A DNA stretch of 10,112 bases, taken from Dermatophilaceae bacterium. GTDB taxonomy: Bacteria > Actinomycetota > Actinomycetes > Actinomycetales > Dermatophilaceae. Positions 1-6,552 of the stretch are shown in pieces (the stretch's first letter is position 1; each line of letters begins with the position of its first letter). The DNA is taken from positions 1 through 10,112 of the forward strand of contig JABFXB010000093.1 in NCBI GenBank assembly GCA_013361975.1, in the 5' to 3' direction. Under the pieces are notes generated by a model that was not told the origin of the DNA, did no database searches, and saw only the letters and a list, made by a program, of their open reading frames with translations. A program made the position numbers and the translations under genes.

Positions 1-734
1 TCGTGCGGCCGCTCGGTCCTCGTGTGGCCGTAGTCCACAGCCACGACCGTGCCCGAGGCGACCGTGGCGAGGAGCCCGGACCAGGCCCGGTCACGGGTGA
101 GGCCCACCTCGACGCGGTCGCCCGGGGCGGTGCCGGGCCAGTGGTCGCGGGCCCACCGCGCGTCCGCCTCGCCGAGTGCGGGCCCCGGCGACTCCTCTCC
201 CGTCCGCGGGTCGACGTGGACCTCGCGCAGCAGGCCGCTCGCGTCGACCTCCGCGATGGTGCACGGCACGACGTCGAGCCACTCGTGCGCGATCACCAGT
301 GCGTCCTCCAGGCCGTTCAGCCCGGCTGGGAGGTCCGGGCCGCCGGGGGAGCGCAGCCACTCGATGCGCGGGTCGAGCCCGTCCGGGCGGTCCACGACGT
401 CGACCGCGACCACGCGCACGACGGGTCCAGGTGCTTCCTCGCGACCCGGCGCGACGGCATACCTCGACCCCGTGGGGAATGACTCGGGGAGGGCGGCCAG
501 CAGGTGCGTGGCCAGCTCGCCGCGGCCGGCGCCGACGTCGACGACGACCGACGGGAGGCGACTGCCGTGCTGGTCGTGCCACAGGCGGAGCAGCGCGTCG
601 GCGAGCACGCGACCGGTCACGCCGTGGGTCGCGGTCGTGAAGTGCGCCGCCGGACCGCCGGCCGCGACGTAGAAACCACGCCCGGCGGCATACAGGGCGT
701 CGTGCCACGCCTCGCGCCACGGAACGGGATCCAC
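1..734 (-). CDS. MidA/COG1565-type SAM-dependent methyltransferase, C-terminus outside window
   Basis: The reading frame stays open from a GTG at 734 down to the left edge, giving 244 residues, so the C-terminus is missing. The SAM-binding motif I is clear at about residues 63-73 (VVVDVGAGRGE). It is preceded by a conserved-looking N-terminal stretch (GGPAAHFTTATHG, about 26-38) and followed by HEWLDVVPC and, near the edge, VAVDYGHT. These are the signature blocks of the MidA family (COG1565, DUF185). The eukaryotic member NDUFAF7 methylates an arginine of a respiratory complex I subunit; the substrate of actinobacterial members is not established. The GTG start is chosen because TACAGT lies 8 bases upstream, as for a leaderless transcript. 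A GGAGG is only one base from the GTG, too close for a normal ribosome-binding site. The gene diverges from the DUF2520 gene across 32 bases. It carries two copies of the window's octamer, both as Tyr-Ala codons (TAT GCC). Confidence 0.85.
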   Translation of the reverse strand, partial: MDPVPWREAWHDALYAAGRGFYVAAGGPAAHFTTATHGVTGRVLADALLRLWHDQHGSRLPSVVVDVGAGRGELATHLLAALPESFPTGSRYAVAPGREEAPGPVVRVVAVDVVDRPDGLDPRIEWLRSPGGPDLPAGLNGLEDALVIAHEWLDVVPCTIAEVDASGLLREVHVDPRTGEESPGPALGEADARWARDHWPGTAPGDRVEVGLTRDRAWSGLLATVASGTVVAVDYGHTRTERPH

Positions 735-742
735 GCCTCCGG

Positions 743-759
743 ACTGTAGGCGATAGCGT
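743..759. promoter_or_regulatory. Divergent pair of leaderless-type -10 elements
   Basis: Two TAnnnT hexamers point away from each other in the 32-base gap. On the minus strand TACAGT (743-748) ends 8 bases before the GTG at 734. On the plus strand TAGCGT (754-759) ends 7 bases before the GTG at 767. This spacing is what actinobacterial leaderless transcripts show, with transcription starting at or next to the start codon. No convincing -35 hexamer is visible for either. The two elements are so close that RNA polymerase binding for one gene should exclude the other. Confidence 0.5.
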
Positions 760-766
760 GCCGTGG

Positions 767-1666
767 GTGAGCACCCCGCACGACCGCCCCGCGCGCTTCG
801 ACGTCGGCATCGTCGGCGCCGGGCACGTCGGCGCCGTGCTCGGTGCGGCGCTCGTGCGGGCCGGCCACGTCGTCACCGGTGTCTCGGCCGTCAGCGAGGC
901 GAGCCTGGAGCGCGCAGCCACCCTGCTGCCCGGCGTGCCGGTGAAGCCGATCCCCGAGGTCGTGTCGGGCGCGCACCTCGTGGTACTGGCCGTGCCCGAC
1001 GACGCGCTGGAGCCGCTCGTCGCGGGGCTCAGCTCGACCGGCACCTTCACTCAGGGCCAGCTCGTCATGCACACGTCCGGCGCGCACGGCATCTCCGTCT
1101 TCGAGGCGGCCGCGGCGAGCGACATCATCCCGCTCGCGCTGCACCCGGCCATGACGTTCACCGGCACGGCCCTCGACCTCGAGCGCCTCGGCGGCTGCTG
1201 CTTCGGCGTCACGAGCGTCGACCTCGCCCGGCCCGTCGGTGAGGCGCTCGTCATCGAGATGGGCGGCGAGCCGGTGTGGGTCGCCGAGGACGACCGCGTC
1301 ACCTACCACGCGGCGCTCGCCCACGGGGCCAACCACCTCGTCACCCTGGTGGCCCAGGCGATGCAGCTGCTCGGCGAGACCGGCATCGAGGACCCTGCTC
1401 GCGTGCTCGAGCCGCTCCTCACCGCGGCGCTCGCCAACACCCTCCAGCGGGGTGACGCAGCCCTCACCGGGCCGGTGGCGCGAGGCGATGCCGGTACCGT
1501 TGCCGGGCACGTCGCGATGCTGCGCAAGGTTGCCCCGGACATCCAGCCGACCTACCTGGCGCTCGCCCGAGCGACGGCGCAGCGGGCGCTGCTCAGCGGG
1601 CGCCTCCGCGCGTCCGCCGCCGACCCGCTGCTCGAGCTGCTGGCGCACGAGGAGGACCGACCGTGA
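767..1666 (+). CDS. Rossmann-like / DUF2520 oxidoreductase, candidate ketopantoate reductase
   Basis: This 299-residue protein starts with an NAD(P)-binding Rossmann fold: VGIVGAGHVG with the Gly-rich loop at about residues 17-22. It then has the block HPAMTFTG and, in the helical C-terminal half, ALAHGANHLVTL. These are typical of the COG5495/DUF2520 family. Members sit directly upstream of panC in many actinobacteria (Rv3603c in Mycobacterium tuberculosis is the case I recall). The fold resembles ketopantoate reductase, so supplying pantoate (ketopantoate plus NADPH) to PanC is a reasonable inference, but the family is not firmly characterised. A GTG at 758 would add three residues. I prefer 767 because TAGCGT ends 7 bases upstream and no ribosome-binding site serves either start. 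The stop overlaps the panC start in GTGA, suggesting translational coupling. This is the first gene of a five-gene operon. Confidence 0.82.
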   Translation: MSTPHDRPARFDVGIVGAGHVGAVLGAALVRAGHVVTGVSAVSEASLERAATLLPGVPVKPIPEVVSGAHLVVLAVPDDALEPLVAGLSSTGTFTQGQLVMHTSGAHGISVFEAAAASDIIPLALHPAMTFTGTALDLERLGGCCFGVTSVDLARPVGEALVIEMGGEPVWVAEDDRVTYHAALAHGANHLVTLVAQAMQLLGETGIEDPARVLEPLLTAALANTLQRGDAALTGPVARGDAGTVAGHVAMLRKVAPDIQPTYLALARATAQRALLSGRLRASAADPLLELLAHEEDRP

Positions 1667-2556
1667 TCGAAACCACCGCACCCGTGGTGGCCCGCACCCG
1701 CGACGAGCTGCGTGAGGCGCGTGCCGCGCTCGACGACGGCGACGTCGCGGTCGTCATGACGATGGGCGCCCTGCACGAGGGCCATGCCACGCTCATCCAC
1801 ACGGCGCGGAGGAAGCACACGCACGTCGTCGTCACCATCTTCCTCAACCCGCTGCAGTTCGGGCCCAAGGAGGACCTCTCCCGCTATCCGCGCACCTTCG
1901 ACGCCGACCTCGAGATCTGCACGGCCGCGGGTGTCGACCTCGTCTTCGCGCCGACGCCCGACGTCATCTACCCCGACGGCGACCCGGGCGTCCGCGTCTC
2001 GGCCGGTCCGCTCGGCGACGTGCTCGAGGGCCAGGCCCGGCCCGGACACTTCGACGGCATGCTCACGGTCGTCGGCAAGCTGATGCACCTGACGCGGTGC
2101 AACGCGGCGTACTTCGGGCAGAAGGACGCCCAGCAGCTGTTGCTCATCCGGCGGATGTGCCGCGACCTCGACTTCCCGGTGCAGGTGGTCTCGGTGCCGA
2201 CGGTCCGCGAGCCCGATGGCCTCGCGATGTCGAGCCGCAACACCTACCTGACGCAGTCCGACCGTGAGACCGCCCTGTGCCTGTCGGCGGCCTTGCGTGC
2301 GGGCGCCGCCGCCGCGGCCGAGGGACCGTCGGCCGTGCGTCGCGCCGCCCGGGCGGTGCTGGTGCGCGAGCCTCTCGCTCTCATCGACTACCTCGTGCTC
2401 GTCCACCCCGACACCCTCGAGGACGTGCCGGAGTGGTACCGCGGCGAGGCGTTGCTCGCGGTGGCCGGCCGTGTCGGCACCACGCGCCTCATCGACAACC
2501 TGCCGGTGCTCGTCGGGCCGGGCGGCAGGGCGCTCGAGACCTTCACGCAGACCTGA
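1663..2556 (+). CDS. panC: Pantothenate synthetase (pantoate--beta-alanine ligase)
   Basis: PanC condenses pantoate and beta-alanine with ATP, via a pantoyl-adenylate, to give pantothenate for CoA synthesis in the cytoplasm. The 297-residue protein shows the family blocks in order: MGALHEGH, with the HxGH nucleotide-binding motif at residues 38-41; FLNPLQFGPKEDLSRYPRT, the pantoate-side loop at about 60-78; PDVIYPDG at about 99-106; QARPGHFDG at about 124-132; YFGQKDAQQ at about 150-158; and the KMSKS-like MSSRN at 189-193. Length is normal for the family. The GTG start is preceded by GGAGG (1651-1655) with 7 bases of spacing, and it overlaps the upstream stop by four bases. Its partner panD follows after 53 bases, so enzyme and beta-alanine supply are co-transcribed. 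The codon at 1885-1887 is the only in-frame TAT in the window outside the octamer. Confidence 0.97.
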   Translation: MIETTAPVVARTRDELREARAALDDGDVAVVMTMGALHEGHATLIHTARRKHTHVVVTIFLNPLQFGPKEDLSRYPRTFDADLEICTAAGVDLVFAPTPDVIYPDGDPGVRVSAGPLGDVLEGQARPGHFDGMLTVVGKLMHLTRCNAAYFGQKDAQQLLLIRRMCRDLDFPVQVVSVPTVREPDGLAMSSRNTYLTQSDRETALCLSAALRAGAAAAAEGPSAVRRAARAVLVREPLALIDYLVLVHPDTLEDVPEWYRGEALLAVAGRVGTTRLIDNLPVLVGPGGRALETFTQT

Positions 2557-2609
2557 GTCCCTCACTCCCACAACGTCTTCCAGTCCCAACCCTCCCGAGG
2601 AAGTCCACT

Positions 2610-3044
2610 GTGCAGCGGTTCATGCTCCACTCCAAGATCCACCGGGCCAAGGTCACGCAGGCCGACCTGCACTACGTCGGCTCGCTCACCATCGACCGCG
2701 ACCTGCTCGACGCCGCCGACCTCTGGCCGGGCCAGCAGGTCGACGTCGTCGACGTCGACAACGGCAACCGCCTCACGACCTACGCCATCGAGGGCGAGCG
2801 CGGCTCGGGCATCGTCTGCATCAACGGCGCGGCGGCGCGGCTCATCTCGCCCGGTGACACCGTCATCATCATCGCGTATGCCGCCATGGACGACGCCGAG
2901 GCGCGTACCTTCGAGCCGCGGGTCGTCTTCGTCGACGACCACAACCGCATGGTCGAGGTGGGGCACGATGCAGGGGACGTCCCCGACGGCTTCGGCCTGC
3001 TGACGTCCGCCGTCACCGAGCGCCACCACGACTACCAGGACTGA
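2610..3044 (+). CDS. panD: Aspartate 1-decarboxylase precursor (pyruvoyl enzyme)
   Basis: PanD decarboxylates L-aspartate to beta-alanine, the second substrate of PanC. The 144-residue proenzyme has the self-cleavage site YVGS with Gly24-Ser25; Ser25 becomes the pyruvoyl cofactor of the alpha chain. The surrounding HSKIHRAKVTQADLHY resembles the E. coli N-terminus, and INGAAARL and GDTVIIIAYA follow in the usual order. The GTG at 2610 is chosen because it places the cleavage site at residues 24-25 as in E. coli, and because GAGGAAG (2597-2603) sits 6 bases upstream. The next in-frame ATG (2622) would shorten the beta chain by four residues. The tail after about residue 115 is somewhat longer than in E. 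coli. One copy of the octamer encodes Tyr-Ala (2876-2883). PanD shares its substrate aspartate with the NadB gene 11 bases downstream. Confidence 0.96.
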   Translation: MQRFMLHSKIHRAKVTQADLHYVGSLTIDRDLLDAADLWPGQQVDVVDVDNGNRLTTYAIEGERGSGIVCINGAAARLISPGDTVIIIAYAAMDDAEARTFEPRVVFVDDHNRMVEVGHDAGDVPDGFGLLTSAVTERHHDYQD

Positions 3045-3055
3045 GAGGCCACCGC

Positions 3056-4852
3056 ATGCCGCAGTTCGGGCTCCCCGACGTGACCGTGTCGCGGCGGCTG
3101 CGCGCGCCGGCGCCCGGCTGGACGGCGACCGCCGACGTCATCGTCGTCGGCTCCGGCATCGCCGGCCTCACCACGGCCCTGCGGCTGCGGCGCCGCGTCG
3201 ACCGGGTGCTGCTCGTGACGAAGACGGTGCTCGACGAGGGCTCGACGGCGTGGGCGCAGGGCGGCATCGCTGCCGTCATGTCGCCCGAGGACAGCCCCGA
3301 GGAGCACATCCACGACACCCTCGTGGCCGGTGTCGGGCTGTGTGACGTGGCCGCGGTCGAGGCGCTCGTCACCGAGGGCACCGACGCGGTGTGGGACCTC
3401 ATCGCCCTCGGCGCCGACTTCGACCGCGGCGACAGTGGCGGGCTCTCGCTGACCCGCGAGGGTGGCCACCACCGCGACCGCATCCTGCACGCGGGCGGCG
3501 ACGCCACGGGCCGCGAGATCAGCCGTGCCCTCATCGCCGCGCTCGACCGGGTGCGCGACGACCCCGGCATCGAGGTCATCGAGCACGCGCTCGTCGTCGA
3601 CCTGCTCACCGATGCCGACGAGCGCGTCTGCGGCGTGACGCTGCACGTCATCGGCGAGGGCCAGGTCGACGGGGTCGGCGCCGCCCACGCACGGGCCGTC
3701 GTGCTGGCAACCGGCGGTCTCGGGCAGATCTACGCGTCGACGACCAACCCGTCGGTCGCCACCGGCGACGGCATGGCGGCAGCCCTGCGCGCCGGTGCGG
3801 TGCTGGCCGACCTCGAGTTCGTCCAGTTCCACCCGACCGTGCTGTGGCTCGGGGAGGGCTCGCGGGGGCAGCAGCCGCTCATCTCCGAGGCCGTTCGCGG
3901 CGAGGGTGCCTTCCTCGTCGACGAGGCCGGGGAGCGGTTCATGCAGGGCCAGCACCCGCTCGCCGACCTCGCTCCGCGTGACGTCGTCGCGCGCGCCATC
4001 ATCGCCCGCATGCGCGAGACCGGCACCGACCACGTCTACCTCGACTGCCGGCACCTCGGCGCCGAGTTCCTCGAGCAGCGCTTCCCGTCCATCGTGCAGC
4101 GGTGCCGAGAGCTCGGCTTCGACCCGGCCACGCAGCTGCTGCCCGTCGCGCCCGCCCAGCACTACGCGTCCGGCGGCGTTCGCACCGACCTCCGCGGCCG
4201 CACCTCGGTCGAGGGCCTGTACGCGTGCGGCGAGACGTCGTGCACCGGCGTCCACGGGGCCAACCGCCTCGCCTCGAACTCGCTGCTCGAGGGCCTCGTC
4301 TTCGCCCGCCGCATCGCCGACGACCTGACGGCCCGGCTCGGCGCCGGCGAGCTTCCCGAGACCGCGCCCGTCGAGCCCGAGGGCGAGCCGGAGCTGATCC
4401 GCGGCAAGCGCCGCCTCGACGTGCAGCGCGCCATGACGGCGGGCTCGGGCACCGTGCGCTCCGCGTCGTCGCTCGCCCAGACGCAGGCGACGCTCACCGA
4501 GCTCGCCGCGCGCGCCGTCACCCACGACGCCGAGAAGCAGGGCGGCCCCCGCAGCTGGGAGACGACGAACCTGCTGCACCTCGGGCGGGCTCTGACGTAT
4601 GCCGCCGCGCTGCGTGAGGAGACGCGCGGCGGTCACGTGCGCGAGGACTTCCCGGCCCGCGACGACGAGCACTTCCTGCACCACGTGCACCTGCGGCGCG
4701 CCGCGTCAGGGTCGGTCGAGGCCCGGGTGGTGCCGGTGGCGCAGTCCAACCTCGAGGGTCTCGACCTCGACAACATCAGCAGCAACAACAACAAGGCCGC
4801 GGTCGAAACGGCTGTGGCACAGGACGACTCACGGATGGAGGGGCGCCGGTGA
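3056..4852 (+). CDS. nadB: L-aspartate oxidase
   Basis: NadB is a flavoenzyme that oxidises L-aspartate to iminoaspartate, the first step of de novo NAD synthesis. The 598-residue protein has the FAD dinucleotide motif GSGIAG (32-37), GSTAWAQGG (62-70), REGGHHRDRILHAGGDATGR (134-153), FVQFHPTVLW, and the substrate-domain block SEAVRGEG. The C-terminal FAD block runs YASGGVRTD, then CGETSCTGVHGANRLASNS. Together these separate it from succinate dehydrogenase and fumarate reductase flavoproteins. The ATG has GAGAGG (3043-3048) at 7 bases. It is longer than E. coli NadB (540 residues), with about 20 extra residues before the FAD motif and a tail that includes an Asn/Ser-rich patch (ISSNNN) not obviously part of the family core. 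The stop overlaps the nadC start in GTGA. NadA, which acts next on the unstable iminoaspartate, is not encoded in the window. Confidence 0.96.
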   Translation: MPQFGLPDVTVSRRLRAPAPGWTATADVIVVGSGIAGLTTALRLRRRVDRVLLVTKTVLDEGSTAWAQGGIAAVMSPEDSPEEHIHDTLVAGVGLCDVAAVEALVTEGTDAVWDLIALGADFDRGDSGGLSLTREGGHHRDRILHAGGDATGREISRALIAALDRVRDDPGIEVIEHALVVDLLTDADERVCGVTLHVIGEGQVDGVGAAHARAVVLATGGLGQIYASTTNPSVATGDGMAAALRAGAVLADLEFVQFHPTVLWLGEGSRGQQPLISEAVRGEGAFLVDEAGERFMQGQHPLADLAPRDVVARAIIARMRETGTDHVYLDCRHLGAEFLEQRFPSIVQRCRELGFDPATQLLPVAPAQHYASGGVRTDLRGRTSVEGLYACGETSCTGVHGANRLASNSLLEGLVFARRIADDLTARLGAGELPETAPVEPEGEPELIRGKRRLDVQRAMTAGSGTVRSASSLAQTQATLTELAARAVTHDAEKQGGPRSWETTNLLHLGRALTYAAALREETRGGHVREDFPARDDEHFLHHVHLRRAASGSVEARVVPVAQSNLEGLDLDNISSNNNKAAVETAVAQDDSRMEGRR

Positions 4853-5733
4853 CCACCGACGGCCTGAGTGGTTTCCCGCTGGACCGGGCCCGCGAGCTCG
4901 TCGACGTCGCGCTCCGCGAGGACCTCGGTCCCGACGGTCTCGACGTGACGACCCTCGCGACGATCCCGGCCGACCAGGTGCGCACCGCCGAGATCGTGGC
5001 GCGGGCCCCTGGTGTCGTCGCGGGCGTGCCCGTCATCGGTCTGGTGCTCGCCGCGGTCGCCGACAAGATCGGGGGAGAGGTGCCCTCGGTCGAGGTCGTC
5101 AACGACGACGGGTCACGGCTCGAGCGCGGCGACGTCATCGCCAGCCTGACCGGCGCGACGCAGGTCGTCCTCGTGGCCGAGCGCACGATCCTCAACATCC
5201 TCAGCCGGCTCTCGGGCGTCGCGACGCACACGCGCCGGTGGGCCGACGCCCTCGAGGGCACGTCGACGATGGTGCTCGACACCCGCAAGACGACCCCCGG
5301 GATGCGCTGGCTGGAGAAGTACGCCGTGCGCTGCGGCGGCGGCACCAACAAGCGCATGGGGCTCTACGACGTCGCCATGATCAAGGACAACCACAAGCTG
5401 GCAGCGGGATCGGTCGCCGCGGCATACGCCCTGGTGCGCGAGCGGTTCCCAGAGGTCGACGTCCAGGTCGAGGTCACCACGCCGGCCGAGGCGCAGGAGG
5501 CCTACGACGCGGGGGCGCGATTCATCATGTGCGACAACATGTCGGTCGACGTGCTGCGTGAGACCGTCGAGCTGCTGCGGGCCGCCGGAGAGCCGGTCGA
5601 GATCGAGGCCACCGGCGGCATGACGCTCGAGGGGGCGCGCGACCACGCCGAGACGGGCGTCGACTTCATCTCCGTCGGCGGCCTGACGCACTCCTCGCCC
5701 ATCGTCGACATCGCCCTCGACCTCACCGACTGA
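4849..5733 (+). CDS. nadC: Nicotinate-nucleotide pyrophosphorylase (quinolinate phosphoribosyltransferase)
   Basis: NadC converts quinolinate and PRPP to nicotinate mononucleotide, CO2 and pyrophosphate. The 294-residue protein contains the substrate-binding residues of the family: Arg112 in AERTILN, Arg146 and Lys147 in LDTRKTTPG, Lys168-Arg169 in GGTNKRMGL, and Lys179 in MIKDNHK. It also has the barrel-end blocks IMCDNM, EATGGM and SVGGLTHS. Length is normal. The GTG start lies in a GTGA overlap with nadB, and GGAGGGG (4837-4843) is 5 bases upstream, so translation is both coupled and independently supported. It is the last gene of the operon, and a hairpin follows 10 bases after the stop. 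The octamer here encodes Ala-Ala-Tyr (5420-5427), the only coding copy reading CGGCATAC on the sense strand. In many actinobacteria coaX follows nadC; here it does not. Confidence 0.97.
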   Translation: MTTDGLSGFPLDRARELVDVALREDLGPDGLDVTTLATIPADQVRTAEIVARAPGVVAGVPVIGLVLAAVADKIGGEVPSVEVVNDDGSRLERGDVIASLTGATQVVLVAERTILNILSRLSGVATHTRRWADALEGTSTMVLDTRKTTPGMRWLEKYAVRCGGGTNKRMGLYDVAMIKDNHKLAAGSVAAAYALVRERFPEVDVQVEVTTPAEAQEAYDAGARFIMCDNMSVDVLRETVELLRAAGEPVEIEATGGMTLEGARDHAETGVDFISVGGLTHSSPIVDIALDLTD

Positions 5734-5743
5734 CGCGCCCGCA

Positions 5744-5768
5744 CGCGGGTTCGTGGCGCGAACGCGCG
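5744..5768 (+). terminator. Hairpin terminator after nadC
   Basis: CGCGGGTTCG (5744-5753) pairs with CGAACGCGCG (5759-5768) around the loop TGGCG. This makes nine of ten base pairs, with one G-G mismatch, starting 10 bases after the nadC stop. There is no T tract, which is common for intrinsic terminators in high-GC actinobacteria. It is the likely end of the pan-nad operon transcript. Confidence 0.6.
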
Positions 5769-5789
5769 GCAGGCCGCCCGTAGTGACCA

Positions 5790-5823
5790 CGGCCGCGCGA
5801 AGGGCGCACGAAGGCGCGGGCCG
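5790..5823 (-). terminator. Hairpin terminator of the converging methyltransferase operon
   Basis: CGGCCGCGC (5790-5798) pairs with GCGCGGGCCG (5814-5823), leaving one bulged G (5818) and a 15-base loop. It abuts the stop codon of the minus-strand methyltransferase (5824-5826). It has no T tract. Its place between two converging genes supports termination, but GC-rich spacers form such stems by chance more easily than AT-rich ones. Confidence 0.45.
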
Positions 5824-6534
5824 TCAGAAGCGGCGGTGCCAGAGGTTGACGGCGTAGTCGACGCCGGTCGCGTCCGGGTGCTCGGCGAGGATGAGGTCGG
5901 CGTGCTCGGGCGCGAACTCGATGCCGACGACCGCCTCGAAGTCCTCGCGCGAGTCGAAGTCCCACCGGATGCCGAGCTGCTCCCGCTGCCAGCCCTGCCG
6001 CTCCCAGAAGCGCTCCACGGCGCGCGGGTCGTAGGACGGGAGGGCGCGCCGGAACCACGTGCCGAACGTCGAGCGCGTCGCGTCGTTGTCGATGACGAAG
6101 GCCACGCCGCCGGGCCGCATGATGCGGTCGAGCTCGGCGAGGCCCGGCTCGGAGCCCGGCCCGAAGAAGTAGGACCAGCGCGCGTGCGCGACGTCGAACG
6201 ACGCGTCGGGAACCCCGATCGAGGCCGCGCCCTCCTCGCGGACCGTCACGGACGGCATACCTGAGACCCGTTGTGCCGCAAGGGCGGCCAGCGGCGGGTG
6301 GGGCTCGACGCCGGTGACCGACCTGGCCGTCGTTGCGAACTGCGGCAGGTGGAACCCGGTGCCGCAGCCGATGTCGACGACGTCGAGACCCGACCAGTCG
6401 CGCACCGACCGCATGGCCGCCTCGATGACGTGGTCGCGGTCGACGCCGCGGTTCTCGACCTCGTAGACGTCGGGCGTCTCCCAGATGTTGGGCGACGGGA
6501 TGATCTCGGGCCGCTCGTTCATGCTCTCGCTCAT
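5824..6534 (-). CDS. Class I SAM-dependent methyltransferase of unknown substrate
   Basis: The 236-residue protein has SAM motif I VVDIGCGTGFHLPQF at residues 52-66, the acidic strand-2 end VTGVEPH (73-79), the motif IV region FDVAHARWSYFF (113-124), and the LDRIMRPGGVAFVIDN block (135-150). These are the features of the methyltransferase type 11/25 superfamily. The C-terminal third, rich in Trp and charged residues, is presumably the substrate cap; I cannot name a substrate. The ATG at 6534 has GAGG 5 bases upstream; another ATG four codons later is less well placed. The gene is 18 bases behind the cysteine-rich gene on the same strand and is almost certainly co-transcribed with it. The octamer at 6253-6260 here reads Gly-Met-Pro, so it is not tied to one dipeptide. 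Confidence 0.85.
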   Translation of the reverse strand: MSESMNERPEIIPSPNIWETPDVYEVENRGVDRDHVIEAAMRSVRDWSGLDVVDIGCGTGFHLPQFATTARSVTGVEPHPPLAALAAQRVSGMPSVTVREEGAASIGVPDASFDVAHARWSYFFGPGSEPGLAELDRIMRPGGVAFVIDNDATRSTFGTWFRRALPSYDPRAVERFWERQGWQREQLGIRWDFDSREDFEAVVGIEFAPEHADLILAEHPDATGVDYAVNLWHRRF

Positions 6535-6552
6535 CGTGACCTCATCGCCGTC

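Noticed and set aside
758..766. Upstream GTG as start of the DUF2520 gene
   Set aside because: It adds only Met-Pro-Trp and falls inside the -10 hexamer TAGCGT; the GTG at 767 has better leaderless spacing. It cannot be fully excluded.
91..1050. 319-codon minus-strand frame across the MidA start and the DUF2520 gene
   Set aside because: A different minus-strand frame contains the SAM motif and the MidA blocks and is open to the window edge; this frame is Arg-rich noise.
1552..2589. 345-codon minus-strand frame opposite panC
   Set aside because: panC is certain on the plus strand and this frame has no recognisable domain.
2739..2759. GTCGAC-rich run in panD as a repeat or binding site
   Set aside because: It encodes a Val-Asp repeat using preferred codons and needs no other explanation.
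3032..4690. 552-codon open frame antisense to nadB
   Set aside because: It lies wholly opposite nadB and extreme GC wobble makes stops rare on the complement; the translation is low-complexity Arg/Val/Gly/Asp-rich and shows no family motif.
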